Notes: generated from the sequence alone by a model not told the origin. A DNA stretch of 64,000 bases from Siphonodentalium dalli (GCA_032622095.1 CP136069.1:10560036-10624035); one strand, 5' to 3'. Positions 1 to 12,239 are shown, counted from the stretch's first letter. A program made the numbers and translations.

Positions 1-3000
1 AGAGGTAGGGGTTGGTGGAGCATTGTTCGGGACATTAAGTTATATACATACGGTTCATTATGTTGATTATTTGTAGAGGTAGGGGTTGGTGGAGCATTGT
101 TAGGGACATTAAGTTATATACATACGGTTCATTCTGTTGATTATATACAGAGGTAGGGGTTGGTGGAGCATTGTTAGGGACATTAAGTTATATACATACG
201 GTTCATTATGTTGATTATTTACAGAGGTAGGGGTTGGTGGAGCATTGTTAGGAACATTAAGTTATATACATACAGTTCATTCTGTTGATTATTTACAGAG
301 GTAGGGGTTGGTGGAGCATTGTTAGGGACATTAAGTTATATACATACGGTTCATTATGTTGATTATTTAGAGGTAGGGGTTGGTGGAGCATTGTTAGGGA
401 CATTAAGTTATATACATACGGTTCATTATGTTGATTATTTAGAGGTAGGGGTTGGTGGTGCATTGTTAGGGACATTAAGTTATATACATACGGTTCATTC
501 TGTTGATTATTTACAGAGGTAGGGGTTGGTGGAGCATTGTTAGGGACATTAAGTTATATAACATACGGTTCATTATGTTGATTATTTAGAGGTAGGGGTT
601 GGTGGAGCATTGTTAGGGACATTAAGTTATATACATACGGTCCATTCTGTTGATTATTTAGAGGTAGGGGTTGGTGGAGCATTGTTAGGGAGATTAAGTT
701 ATATACATACAGTTCATTATGTTGATTATTTAGAGGTAGGGGTTGGTGGAGCATTGTTAGGGACATTAAGTTATATACATACGGTTCATTATGTTTATTA
801 TTTACAGAGGTAGGGGTTGGTGGAGCATTGTTAGGGACATTAAGTTATATAACATACGGTTCATTATGTTGATTATTTAGAGGTAGGGGTTGGTGGAGCA
901 TTGTTAGGGACATTAAGTTATATACATACGGTTCATTCTGTTGATTATTTAGAGGTAGGGGTTGGTGGAGCATTGTTAGGGACATTAAGTTATATACATA
1001 CGGTTCATTCTGTTGATTATTTACAGAGGTAGGGGTTGGTGGAGCATTGTTAGGGACATTAAGTTATATACATACAGTTCATTCTGTTGATTATTTAGAG
1101 GTAGGGGTTGGTGGAGCATTGTTAGGAACATTAAGTTATATACATACGGTTCATTCTGTTGATTATTTACAGAGGTAGGGGTTGGTGGAGCATTGTTAGG
1201 AACATTAAGTTATATACATACGGTTCATTCTGTTGATTATATACAGAGGTAGGGGTTGGTGGTGCATTGTTAGGGACATTAAGTTATATACATACGGTTC
1301 ATTCTGTTGATTATTTACAGAGGTAGGGGTTGGTGGAGCATTGTTAGGGACATTAAGTTATATACATACGGTTCATTCTGTTGATTATTTAGAGGTAGGG
1401 GTTGGTGGAGCATTGTTAGGGACATTAAGTTATATACATACGGTTCATTCTGTTGATTATTTAGAGGTAGGGGTTGGTGGTGCATTGTTAGGGACATTAA
1501 GTTATATACATACGGTTCATTCTGTTGATTATTTAGAGGTAGGGGTTGGTGGAGCATTGTTAGGGACATTAAGTTATATAACATACGGTTCATTCTGTTG
1601 ATTATTTAGAGGTAGGGGTTGGTGGAGCATTGTTAGGAACATTAAGTTATATACATACGGTTCATTCTGTTGATTATTTACAGAGGTAGGGGTTGGTGGT
1701 GCATTGTTAGGGACATTAAGTTATATACATACGGTTCATTATGTTGATTATATACAGAGGTAGGGGTTGGTGGAGCATTGTTAGGGACATTAAGTTATAT
1801 ACATACGGTTCATTCTGTTGATTATTTAGAGGTAGGGGTTGGTGGAGCATTGTTGGGGACATTAAGTTATATACATACGGTTCATTATGTTGATTATTTA
1901 GAGGTAGGGGTTGGTGGAGCATTGTTAGGGACATTAAGTTATATACATACAGTTCATTCTGTTGATTATTTAGAGGTAGGGGTTGGTGGAGCATTGTTAG
2001 GGACATTAAGTTATATACATACGGTTCATTATGTTGATTATTTACAGGTAGGGGTTGGTGGAGCATTGTTAGGGACATTAAGTTATATAACATACGGTTC
2101 ATTCTGTTGATTATTTACAGGTAGGGGTTGGTGGAGCATTGTTAGGGACATTAAGTTATATAACATACGGTTCATTCTGTTGATTATTTACAGGTAGGGG
2201 TTGGTGGAGCATTGTTAGGAACATTAAGTTATATACATACGGTTCATTCTGTTGATTATTTACAGAGGTAGGGGTTGGTGGAGCATTGTTAGGGACATTA
2301 AGTTATATACATACAGTTCATTCTGTTGATTATTTAGAGGTAGGGGTTGGTGGAGCATTGTTAGGGACATTAAGTTATATACATACGGTTCATTCTGTTG
2401 ATTATTTAGAGGTAGGGGTTGGTGGAGCATTGTTAGGGACATTAAGTTATATACATACGGTTCATTCTGTTGATTATTTAGAGGTAGGGGTTGGTGGAGC
2501 ATTGTTGGGGACATTAAGTTATATACATACGGTTCATTATGTTGATTATTTAGAGGTAGGGGTTGGTGGAGCATTGTTAGGGACATTAAGTTATATACAT
2601 ACAGTTCATTCTGTTGATTATTTAGAGGTAGGGGTTGGTGGAGCATTGTTAGGGACATTAAGTTATATACATACGGTTCATTATGTTGATTATTTACAGG
2701 TAGGGGTTGGTGGAGCATTGTTAGGGACATTAAGTTATATAACATACGGTTCATTCTGTTGATTATTTACAGGTAGGGGTTGGTGGAGCATTGTTAGGGA
2801 CATTAAGTTATATAACATACGGTTCATTCTGTTGATTATTTACAGGTAGGGGTTGGTGGAGCATTGTTAGGGACATTAAGTTATATAACATACGGTTCAT
2901 TCTGTTGATTATTTACAGGTAGGGGTTGGTGGAGCATTGTTAGGGACATTAAGTTATATAACATACGGTTCATTATGTTGATTATTTAGAGGTAGGGGTT

Positions 3001-4578
3001 GGTGGAGCATTGTTAGGAACATTAAGTTATATACATACGGTTCATTCTGTTGATTATTTACAGAGGTAGGGGTTGGTGGAGCATTGTTAGGGACATTAAG
3101 TTATATACATACAGTTCATTCTGTTGATTATTTAGAGGTAGGGGTTGGTGGAGCATTGTTAGGGACATTAAGTTATATACATACGGTTCATTCTGTTGAT
3201 TATTTAGAGGTAGGGGTTGGTGGAGCATTGTTAGGGACATTAAGTTATATACATACGGTTCATTATGTTGATTATTTAGAGGTAGGGGTTGGTGGAGCAT
3301 TGTTAGGAACATTAAGTTATATACATACGGTTCATTATGTTGATTATTTAGAGGTAGGGGTTGGTGGTGCATTGTTAGGGACATTAAGTTATATACATAC
3401 GGTTCATTCTGTTGATTATATACAGAGGTAGGGGTTGGTGGTGCATTGTTAGGGACATTAAGTTATATACATACAGTTCATTCTGTTGATTATTTAGAGG
3501 TAGGGGTTGGTGGAGCATTGTTAGGAACATTAAGTTATATACATACGGTTCATTATGTTGATTATTTAGAGGTAGGGGTTGGTGGAGCATTGTTAGGGAC
3601 ATTAAGTTATATACATACGGTTCATTATGTTGATTATTTACAGAGGTAGGGGTTGGTGGAGCATTGTTAGGGACATTAAGTTATATACATACAGTTCATT
3701 CTGTTGATTATTTACGGAGGTAGGGGTTGGTGGTGCATTGTTAGGAACATTAAGTTATATACATACGGTTCATTCTGTTGATTATTTACAGAGGTAGGGG
3801 TTGGTGGAGCATTGTTAGGGACATTAAGTTATATACATACGGTTCATTATGTTGATTATTCAGAGGTAGGGGTTGGTGGAGCATTGTTAGGGACATTAAG
3901 TTATATACATACGGTTCATTCTGTTGATTATTTAGAGGTAGGGGTTGGTGGAGCATTGTTAGGGACATTAAGTTATATACATACGGTTCATTATGTTGAT
4001 TATTTACAGAGGTAGGGGTTGGTGGAGCATTGTTAGGGACATTAAGTTATATACATACGGTTCATTATGTTGATTATTTAGAGGTAGGGGTTGGTGGAGC
4101 ATTGTTAGGGACATTAAGTTATATACATACGGTTCATTATGTTGATTATTTACAGAGGTAGGGGTTGGTGGAGCATTGTTAGGGACATTAAGTTATATAC
4201 ATACAGTTCATTCTGTTGATTATTTACGGAGGTAGGGGTTGGTGGTGCATTGTTAGGAACATTAAGTTATATACATACGGTTCATTCTGTTGATTATTTA
4301 CAGAGGTAGGGGTTGGTGGAGCATTGTTAGGGACATTAAGTTATATACATACGGTTCATTATGTTGATTATTCAGAGGTAGGGGTTGGTGGAGCATTGTT
4401 AGGGACATTAAGTTATATACATACGGTTCATTCTGTTGATTATTTAGAGGTAGGGGTTGGTGGAGCATTGTTAGGGACATTAAGTTATATACATACGGTT
4501 CATTATGTTGATTATTTACAGAGGTAGGGGTTGGTGGAGCATTGTTAGGGACATTAAGTTATATAACATACAGTTCAT
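1..4578. repeat. 72-75-bp satellite array (left block)
   Basis: About 62 head-to-tail copies of a unit starting gaggtaggggttggtggagc. Three length classes interleave: 72 bp, 73 bp (extra a in atataacata) and 75 bp (extra cag before gaggtag). The 72-bp class keeps a 24-residue open frame on both strands, but the 75-bp class brings a TAG into the plus frame, so the long open frames are a by-product of unit length. Larger blocks are duplicated: the rare variants tttacgg (3711, 4223) and ttattcagag both recur 512 bp apart. The array runs off the left edge. Confidence 0.97.
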
Positions 4579-5721
4579 CAGTGTTCGCGCTGGACCGAAA
4601 AAAACTTTAGCCAAAAGTTTAGCCAAATGGAAATTTTATTAGCCAAATGAAAAATACTTTAGCCAAATGTTTTTTGGCCAAATTAAATCATCGTTTTCTG
4701 GTCGGTTCGCAATTAATGACTAAAACGTAAAATCTAACAGACACAGGTAAAATACACAATAATTTAAATAATTTTGATGAACTAGAAGTATTTTTATATA
4801 TATCATTTAATATTAAAAATTTATTAATCTTTATGTGAAAGAGTGATTTGGAGGGAAGGGGGGGGGGGGGGGGGGGGGGGGGTAACCCGGGATTGCCCTT
4901 AATGTCATTATTTTTTTGTTTTATATCAATATCTTTTTTAAAATCATTAAATATTTATCCTTGCGAAAATATCTAAGTGACATCTGGAAATAATAACTTA
5001 ATATTGTTACGCCATTATCAAATTACAATCTGTCATAAAAGCATGCATATTATTTTGACAAAATATCTGTCGTGATTCACATTTGGCTGATTAAGCTATT
5101 GTCTTACACTTGGTGCTCATAAACCTCGACCGTCATAAATACAATGTCATCATAAACATGCATTGTGCAGGCGCGCCGTGGAGGACCAGACAGACAATGG
5201 GCTGAATGGGGGATTAGGGGATTAAATGTAAAAATTAATGATGACCTTTTGCTGCTTCGTGCAGAGTGACGTAATCTTTCGCCAGATTAAAACAGCCTGT
5301 TATGAAGAAATTGCTTATATACCGGCGTCAATGCACTTTACAAAACATTGCTTCTTCACATTGTCATAATTCAACCATGGTCGGTTTAATGTCCATGCGT
5401 ATTTGAATGTCCGTCTTGTGAAAACTAAAGATGATTGCATATCACTTTGTGATCGCTTGATTGATAGAGTTGTCGATCGGGTTTCCCTTTGTACGATACT
5501 TCATAAGTACGAAAATAATGAAATACTTTCGTCGCCTAACTTCGTCTTGAATGTCGATCTATTGAGCGCTTTTATTAATTAGCTTTCTGGCTCCATGTTT
5601 TCAGTCTCCATTTGGGTTCAAAAAAAGTTTAGCCAAAAGTTTAGCCAAATGAAATTTTTATTAGCCAAATTCGAAAAATATTAGCCATTGGCTATTTTGG
5701 CTACCGACAGCGCGAACACTG
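4579..5721. mobile_element. hAT-like MITE inserted in the satellite
   Basis: Seen: 14-bp perfect terminal inverted repeats, cagtgttcgcgctg at 4579-4592 and its complement at 5708-5721, flanked by a perfect 8-bp direct duplication cagttcat (4571-4578 and 5722-5729) of the satellite unit. Subterminal regions carry repeated tagccaaa motifs at both ends in the same orientation (4607-4690 and 5625-5700). There is no transposase frame. An 8-bp duplication with CAGTG ends fits the hAT superfamily. A long G tract lies inside at about 4858-4882. Confidence 0.88.
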
Positions 5722-6060
5722 CAGTTCATTCTGTTGATTATTTAGAGGTAGGGGTTGGTGGAGCATTGTTAGGGACATTAAGTTATATACATACGGTTCA
5801 TTATGTTGATTATTTAGAGGTAGGGGTTGGTGGAGCATTGTTAGGGACATTAAGTTATATACATACAGTTCATTCTGTTGATTATTTACAGAGGTAGGGG
5901 TTGGTGGAGCATTGTTAGGGACATTAAGTTATATACATACGGTTCATTATGTTGATTATTTAGAGGTAGGGGTTGGTGGAGCATTGTTAGGGACATTAAG
6001 TTATATACATACAGTTCATTCTGTTGATTATTTACAGAGGTAGGGGTTGGTGGAGCATTG
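5722..6060. repeat. 72-75-bp satellite array (right block)
   Basis: Continuation of the left satellite after the inserted MITE: about 4.5 further units in register. It stops inside a unit at gagcattg, followed by a T-rich run (tttttgttttcc) and unrelated sequence. Confidence 0.95.
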
Positions 6061-6166
6061 TTTTTGTTTTCCATTTTATCTCTGTATAGCTGCATCAGCT
6101 CCTGAAAATACAAGCAACAATGAATAGATGTCACATGACCAAATCTCAAAGTCACTCAATTCTCTG

Positions 6167-6410
6167 AACCCTTTCTATTCTGAATGGATTCTCCCATTCA
6201 GTTATAAAAGTATACATTGGATCAATCTATTATTCATTTGAAGGAGTGTTCAGGTAATAAAAGCAGATGAAAGAAAACGAAAAGATAATACAAGGGAAGA
6301 AGGATTCATGTTCATTGGTAGGAAATGTTCAGATAATAAGTTCATAATATGGTTGTTTGTTGAACTTATTATATGAACTTTCCAAAGGGAACTACTCATG
6401 CATGAGTGTT
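6167..6410. mobile_element. Family G TTAA-type MITE copy, degenerate
   Basis: Begins aaccctttctattctgaatg and contains the family G landmarks cccattcagttataaaag and aggaaatgttcagataataa, also found at 22190-22713, 30536-30720 and 57424-57524. Its right part folds on itself (aagttcata / tatgaactt). The ends are decayed, so its limits are approximate. Confidence 0.5.
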
Positions 6411-6757
6411 TGGAAAAAAAATGGTTAATATATTTTATTTATTACATGATCCTACCTTATTCCATTCAATAAACCCATTCTATAAAATTGTGATATTAAA
6501 CGTTTGTTTAATAACAGGAAATAGTGCCAGGTGACCTTTGATCTATTGTTCAGGGATTAATAGATTTTGCGTCAATCCTATTAGCGGCCCCAGACATACC
6601 ATAATAGGATGCTGGGTTATTAATCATTTCTGTCGGGCCACTGATAAACTGTAGTGTTCTCCAAATCATGTTATTGTTATACCATTTGATTGATGTGCGT
6701 CTTTACAAAACTAAACTGGCATAGTGTAAGCATGTAGTAATAATGTTTCACGATTGA
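6411..6757. other. AT-rich stretch, no feature seen
   Basis: No coding frame, tandem repeat or recognisable MITE end was found. Confidence 0.6.
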
Positions 6758-7157
6758 TTAACCCTTTACCCAACAGAAGGGCCCTGTGCCAATGCATTCT
6801 CTTATATATGCGAGTCGACCATAGGTCGCCTCGCATATATAAGAGAATGCATTGGCTTAACACATTAAAAATTATAAAATTGTTAAAGAATGTAAGAAAA
6901 AATAGTAAAAAGTGTTAAAAAAAGGATTTTTTTTAGGCCAATAAATTCTCTTATATATGCAAGGCGACCTATGTTCGACTCGCATATATAAGAGAATGCA
7001 TTGGCACAGGGCATAACTGTAACCATCACAATGTGGTCAATGAGCCGGTCCCAATGATATCCATATTTGTATGGTTTTATTGAGACAGACCCAAGATAAT
7101 CAGGCTGTTGCAGCTTTATTTGGCCGTTTTTGGCCGGTTTGTTGGGTAAAGGGTTAA
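6758..7157. mobile_element. Family A piggyBac-like MITE
   Basis: Full copy bounded by TTAA at 6758-6761 and 7154-7157, with inverted ends CCCTTTACCCAACA / TGTTGGGTAAAGGG. Order: left end; hairpin module (gccaatgcattctcttatat and its complement around a short loop); AT-rich spacer; a second hairpin in opposite orientation; a unique right segment (cataactgtaaccatcacaa) that ends in the gccggtttgttgggtaaaggg terminus. No ORF. TTAA target and CCC ends fit piggyBac-type elements. Confidence 0.85.
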
Positions 7158-7229
7158 AAGCTCCAACAGAAAGTCCAAAACTTTATATGTAAGATGTCAC
7201 TTCCTGTTGGCTTTGTATCAGAGGGAATA

Positions 7230-7524
7230 TTAAAGGGATACTATACACTAAATCTGGCCATATATGGGACCATCTCCATTTATACTCAACAGATTATATG
7301 CCACAAATGAATTAATTTGAGCCATGGATTAGTGCAAAATACACTTGTGTGTTCAATGAATGACGCAAACAATATGGTAATTATAATGAAAATGAAGTTA
7401 TGACTCCAGCCATTTATTAATTTTCATTATGGCTCAAATTCATTCATTTGTTGCATATAATAAGTTGAGTATAAAAGGAGATGGTCTTATAAATGGCCGG
7501 ATTTAGTGTACCGCACCCCTTTAA
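7230..7524. mobile_element. Family M palindromic TTAA-type MITE
   Basis: Nearly palindromic 295-bp element: left arm ttaaagggatactatacact to gagccat, right arm atggctcaaatt to tgtaccgcacccctttaa, each about 95 bp. It is bounded by TTAA, and the right TTAA (7521-7524) is shared with the next element, so the two sit back to back. No ORF. Confidence 0.75.
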
Positions 7525-7757
7525 CCCTTTGAGTGCCAGGTCCGATTTTTGTATCAACCCATATACCTTGTGCCAATGCATTCTCTTATATATGCGAGTC
7601 GACCATAGGTCGCCTCGCATATATAAGAGAATGCATTGGCCTAACCCAAAATAAAAAAAAATTTAAAAAAAAATTCATTTTTTAAAAAAAAATTTGGGCA
7701 CTCTACAGACCATAAATTAGGGCCGATAAGATCGGCCCCTGGCACTAAAAGGGTTAA
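7521..7757. mobile_element. Family B TTAA-type MITE carrying the family A hairpin
   Basis: TTAA at 7521-7524 and 7754-7757; ends CCCTTTGAGTGCCAGG and CCTGGCACTAAAAGGG. Between them sits the same hairpin module as in family A (7570-7640), an A/T-rich spacer and a short gccgataagatcggc palindrome. The ends differ from family A although the core is shared. Confidence 0.78.
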
Positions 7758-8206
7758 GAACTATGTAATCTTGATTTTCAAATATGTCAACAGAAAGGAG
7801 TCAGCCCAGTCTGAGGGCCATGGTAACGAGTGTGTATCATATTGTTGAAAAGAGATCACTTCCAGTGGACATCCATGCTTTCCTATTCACTTAATCCAAT
7901 CAGAGGGGTGGTTGGTTGCCTGTGTCAGACAGACTAATCTAATCTAATCCCTGCGTTGTGATCTACCTGCCATCTGGTCTGGTGTAAGATATCCATGAGA
8001 TGTTTTATTGGGCTAATTTGTGAAACATGTTTACTATGAATCCAAGGAAACATGAAATTTCAAAGTCTTAAGATGGAGATGCACGTTTTGCATAAATACA
8101 GCCAAATATGGCAAGAGATTTTCAACAAGTAATTTCTTTGGATCTATCTGGCGAAAAATCTTGAATTTCACATATCATCATCTTCATTGTTTGCAGAAGC
8201 TGATCA
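7758..8206. other. No feature seen
   Basis: Unremarkable sequence between a MITE and a truncated family D arm; no coding exon recognised. Confidence 0.6.
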
Positions 8207-8285
8207 ATTATTATTGATTCCGACTAAATCCTGAAAAGTTACCCATAATTCTGCTGTGGTCAAGGAGTCGATTATTTAGGGCATT
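8207..8285. mobile_element. Family D right arm, cut by a retrotransposon
   Basis: Matches the right arm of the family D palindrome (ccgactaaatcctgaaaag to gattatttagggcatt) and stops at gcatt where the retrotransposon 3' tail starts. The missing terminal bases attactgta reappear at 10824-10832, on the other side of the retrotransposon. Confidence 0.7.
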
Positions 8286-8619
8286 GCTTGCTTGCTTGCT
8301 TGTTGTGGATTTCCCTCCTTTAAGTGAGGAGCACCCCATTATAATGGGTATAAAAATAATGGAAGTAAAAATAAGTCAAATAAGACCAGGTAAAACTACA
8401 GTAATGATAAAATGGTTGGTAAAATTGTGGTACTAGTGAGTTAAAAGATTTGTGTGTGCGTAAGTTGCACTTAAAAACTTTTAAGTTGAGCTTTCATATG
8501 TACATATGTACATGTATATTTTTGTTTTGTTTTTAAGATTGGTATAGTTAAAATTGTCGTGTTGACAAGAATATTTACAGGTAGTTGTTTTGCCTGTACA
8601 GCTCGGCTAGTTTGTCATT

Positions 8620-9051
8620 TTATATGTGCTTGTCTGCTTCTGTTTTCAAAGTGTTTACTCTATGCACATGGATTGAGTATAAGAAATTTCTTGCCAGTTT
8701 TTCAATTTGTTCTTTTTCTATATCGGTGAGGTTCCAGGTTTCTAGTTTTGTGCAGTCTAAGGTTAATTGAGTTAAGAGTTCTGGTTGATCAATAATGTAT
8801 TTGTCAGTGGTAGTTTTTGAGAGACATAATTTGAGTTTTTGTATGTAACGATGTCGTTGGTTACTAGTGTTCGTACATTGTGAAATGAAGTGTATTCTGT
8901 CCTCATCAGCTAGTTTGCATAGTGGACATATGGCAGAGGTCAGGTTTTGTCTGAATCTTTTTCTATTTATTTGTAGTAAATAAGTGTCTGTCATCAACCA
9001 TGTTTTTATAATAGGCTTTTTTGTGGCAGTATTTTGATGAATCCCATACAA
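8620..9051 (-). pseudogene. C-terminal zinc-knuckle part of the broken LINE ORF
   Basis: A 143-codon frame overlapping the 3' end of the RT frame by 89 bp in a different phase. It contains WLMTDTYLLQINRKRF followed by CPLC-(x)n-HF-(x)3-C, the Cys/His motif that closes the ORF2 protein in several non-LTR clades. The overlap and phase change point to one frameshift in what was a single protein; the frame closes at 8620. Confidence 0.78.
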
Positions 9052-10795
9052 GATGACATTTGCTGCTGGAATTTTTTTGCAGTTTGATCATTGCTAATGT
9101 TGTTTTACTGGAGAACTCTCTGTCATTAATATCATGCCAATATTGGTATATAGCTTTTTTACATATTGTTTTCCATTTGTTGGCATCTTCCTTACTGTGG
9201 ATGGTGTTTATGATATGCAGTGGGTCAGGAAGGGTATATTTGGAAAGTATGTCTCTGACATGTATAAACCAGCTATGGCTGTTGTCATTTTTCATGATAA
9301 GTTGCCTTATTGCAAGATCTCGCTCTGCAGAGTTGTGTGTTTTGGCTATATTAATATAGAATGTTGTGATTTTGAGATCTATAGTGCCTTGGATGGGAAT
9401 AGCTCCAATAAGTGCATTTGTAGCAGCATTTGCTGTGCGTGTTGATAAACTCTGCAGTTGTCTCATGGTTTTTCGTTGGAAACGTTCGAGTTCATCTATG
9501 TCTTTTTTTTTCATATGTAGGATTTCTATACCATGCAGCATTCTAGGAATGACAAAAGTGTTCCACATTTGGTATGCTATTACTGGTGATATACCGTTTG
9601 TTCCATGTAGCCCTGTACCCATCAAGGAGTATAGGGTTCGTCTGCCCATTGTTATTCGTTTTGGGATATCTGGGGTATTTGTTGGATTACGCTCTACACC
9701 TAGGTGTTTGGTGGAGCCTACGATATTAACAGGAGTTCCACCTAGGACAGTTTTTATTTCACCATTCATTTTTTGTGTAGATGTTTTCATTTGGACAATT
9801 TCGCATTTAGTTGCGTTCATTGCGAATCGATCTTTACATGAGTTGTTGTATACAATACTTGTGAGAGTTTGTAAATCAGATGTTGTTTTTGCTAAGATGG
9901 CTACATCATCTGCACAGGTGGGGGCTGTTATATCAATTGTGCCAATTTTAAACCCAGCTGCATTATTACTTAGCTGATTTAGCATGTCGTTGTTAAATCT
10001 TTTATAGAGCATTGCTGATAATTTAGCCCCTTGTCTTATTCCTTGGTGAAGTAGTATATCTGAGGAGTATGATCCACCCCATTTTACCTTTGTATTCGCC
10101 TCATGATGTAATGAATTTACAAGTAGCCATAGGTCGCTGTGGATCCCATCAATGAAAAGTTTTCTCAGTAGGCTTTTATGCCATACAACGTCAAATGCTT
10201 TTTCAGCATCCAGGGTTTCTAATATTAATGTCTCATTTAAGTCTTTGCTTTCATTGTATGCTTCAGTTATCATAAGCCCAGCAACTAGAGGTGATGTGCC
10301 TTGAGTGAAGCCACGTTGCATTTTATTTTGTGATGGTAATAGTATGTTGTCTAGTTTGTCTTGCAGGGTTGCTTCTAGGATTTTACATATTATGGAGCTG
10401 ATAGTTATGCCCCTGTAATTCCCTGGTTTTGTTGGGTCTTTGTCCTTTTTTGGTACAGGTGTTAATAGGCCGAATTTTATTTCTTTTGGCACTTCTCGTT
10501 TTTTATATATAGTGTTTATGATGTTCATGATTATTGGGGCAGTTTCTTCTATGCTATATTTGAGGTGTTCAGCCGTAATTCCAGCATAGTCAGCTGCTTT
10601 ATTTAGTTTGAGCTTATTGACAATTGTTTTAATTTCATGCAGTGTGACTGGTTCTAAAGATGGTGTATTAGCACGACATATTTGTTCAATAGCTTCAATA
10701 TCAGCCGAGACTTGTTTGTGGAATGTATCATCAAATCTATCGGCAGTTTTTGGTTCTGACAGTTTTTTGAAGTGTTTAAACCACCCATCCATCAT
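8963..10795 (-). pseudogene. Reverse transcriptase ORF of the broken LINE
   Basis: A 610-codon open frame. It carries the non-LTR RT signature in order: NYRGI (residues about 126-130), LDAEKAFD (195-202), GIRQGAKLS (252-260) and the catalytic CADD (294-297, where YADD or FADD is usual). A thumb-like region follows. It would copy the element's RNA at a nicked genomic target. Homologous sequence (DGHQYGAEQ) continues upstream of the first Met to a stop, so this Met is not a natural start. The frame ends after a frameshift near 9000-9050, and the C-terminus continues in another frame. The clade is not assigned with confidence. Confidence 0.85.
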
Positions 10796-10865
10796 CTGTT
10801 CGGCACCATATTGGTGTCCATCTATTACTGTACATGAAAGTCAATATTCACACATTACACATAGA

Positions 10866-11051
10866 TAAGTTAACAGTTCATGTATTTTGCAAGTAAAGCT
10901 CAATGCGCATGAACAAGTTGGTAAAAATACAGCTAAAGAAATTTAAAAAAAAATTTGTTTATATTATTATTGTGATAATATCAAAAATTTAAATAAAACG
11001 TCCCAATGCGGCGGTGTCTGAGATTTTAATTTGGTCTTAGGCCTTACTAAC
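10866..11051. other. Intron sequence next to a RAPGEF1-like exon
   Basis: Nothing recognised beyond the splice donor of the neighbouring minus-strand exon. Confidence 0.5.
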
Positions 11052-11226
11052 CTTCAGCCCATCAGTGAGAGCGAGGATAAGCTCTTCTAGTGTCTCTTTG
11101 TTCTCCTCGATATTATCCTTGGAGATATCCTTATCTTTGTCCTTCTGAAGGAGCAGACCGTCAGTCCATTTTATAAACTTAGCAAGACACTGGCAGACCT
11201 GGTTGTGTCGCGAGACCATAGTCGTG
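11052..11226 (-). CDS. RAPGEF1: RAPGEF1 (C3G)-like exon, third in this window
   Basis: A 175-nt minus-strand exon. Acceptor tatttcag lies just above 11226 and donor gttagt is at 11051-11046. Its first base completes the split codon of the exon at 13256-13087, and it ends in phase 0. The peptide contains CQCLAKFIKWTDGLLLQ and ends LILALTDGLK, resembling the vertebrate C3G N-terminal segment with YQSLANLIRWSD and VLDGVK (recalled, not searched). C3G activates Rap1 downstream of Crk adaptors; this region lies before the Crk-binding and CDC25 catalytic parts, which are not in the window. The insert DKDKDISKDN looks lineage-specific. No first-exon Met is needed. Confidence 0.75.
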
Positions 11227-11288
11227 CTGAAATAGTCATATAAAAGGCTTAAATTGTTAACAATTACACAGGCCACATAACTGTACTA

Positions 11289-11541
11289 CAAGCCTTGAAA
11301 TAGTGTGTCTGTCATTTGCAGAATGAGGTCCCCAGAGGGTGAATTTAGTGATGCTACCCCACATAGCGGGCTAGCATCACTAAATTTACCCTCTGGGGAC
11401 CTCATTCTGCTTACAACTCAGCAGAATGAGGTCCCCAGAGGGTAATTTGGTGATGCTAACACGCTATGCGGGGTAGCATCACTAAATTCACCCTCTGGGG
11501 ACCTCATTCTGCAAATGACAGACACACTATTTCAAGGTTTG
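11289..11541. mobile_element. Family C hAT-like MITE
   Basis: Ends caagccttgaaatag / ctatttcaaggtttg, with imperfect 8-bp flanks ctgtacta and ttgtacta. The body is two head-to-head palindromes (gaatgaggtccccagagggt and complement around a cccgc...gcggg core). Confidence 0.8.
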
Positions 11542-11559
11542 TTGTACTAATTTATTTAA

Positions 11560-12046
11560 TATACACGAGATGCGGGCTAGCATCACTAAATTCACGCTCT
11601 GGGGACCTCATTCTCTTTAAGCCTTGAAATAGTGTGTATGACATTTGCAGAATGAGGTCCCCAGAGGGTAAATTTAGTGACGCTATCTCACACAGCGGAA
11701 TAGCGTCACCAAATTCACTCTCTGGGGACCTCATTATGCTTAGGCCTAATCTTCTGGGAAGTATCCAGAGTCTCAAATTAGCATTGATTTTAGTTACTTT
11801 TTCCTTACTCTTCAGTTTCTATATTCACTAATTTGCGGAAGATAAAATGCATAGAAGTGACTAATGGGTGAACATCGCCAACATCAACTGGAGAACTTCA
11901 ATCTGATCTTATATGTTGAGGCCTCAGCAGAATGAGGTTCCGAGAGGGTAAATTGGGTGATGCTATCCTGACATGAGGGGTAGCTTCACTCAAATCACCC
12001 TCTATGGACCTCATTCTGCAAAAGACAGATACACTATTTCAAGGAC
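11560..12046. mobile_element. Family C MITE, long form, plus a fragment
   Basis: A family C fragment (11560-11615) abuts a long-form copy (11618-12046). The long form has the palindromic ends of the short form plus a middle segment with the landmarks cttctgggaagtatcc, gaagataaaatgcat and gagaacttcaatctgatc, which recur in other long copies. Internal palindrome at 11650-11740. Confidence 0.75.
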
Positions 12047-12239
12047 TGTACACACTGCACAAAAGCATAACTGTACTAATTATGGTAATTATACCTTACA
12101 TCCACTAATTAGGGTAATTATACCTTACATCCACATAAAATGAATTCAAGGATTGTGTTGGTCATCGATAAATTCTGTAAATGCACACACTGTTCTAGTT
12201 CATCAGAGTGAGAAGTATTTAATACCGGTAGCTGGTTCT

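Larger units (their letters stand above)
8286..10825 (-). mobile_element. 5'-truncated, broken non-LTR retrotransposon
   Basis: Minus-strand LINE remnant. Its 3' end (low coordinates) is a (gcttg-type) four-base simple repeat at 8286-8303 preceded by a 3' UTR containing the strand-complement of ccctcctttaagtgagga. The coding part holds a reverse transcriptase and a C-terminal Cys/His motif in two frames. The endonuclease is missing: an in-frame stop lies just upstream of the RT frame near 10841. The element appears to sit inside a family D terminus (gcatt at 8281-8285, attactgta at 10824-10832), with at most a 3-bp duplication. Confidence 0.82.

Noticed and set aside
1-4530. Long open frames on both strands with a 24-residue repeat
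   Set aside because: They follow from the 72-bp unit length. The 75-bp unit introduces a stop, both strands are equally open, and there is no start context or non-repeat flank.
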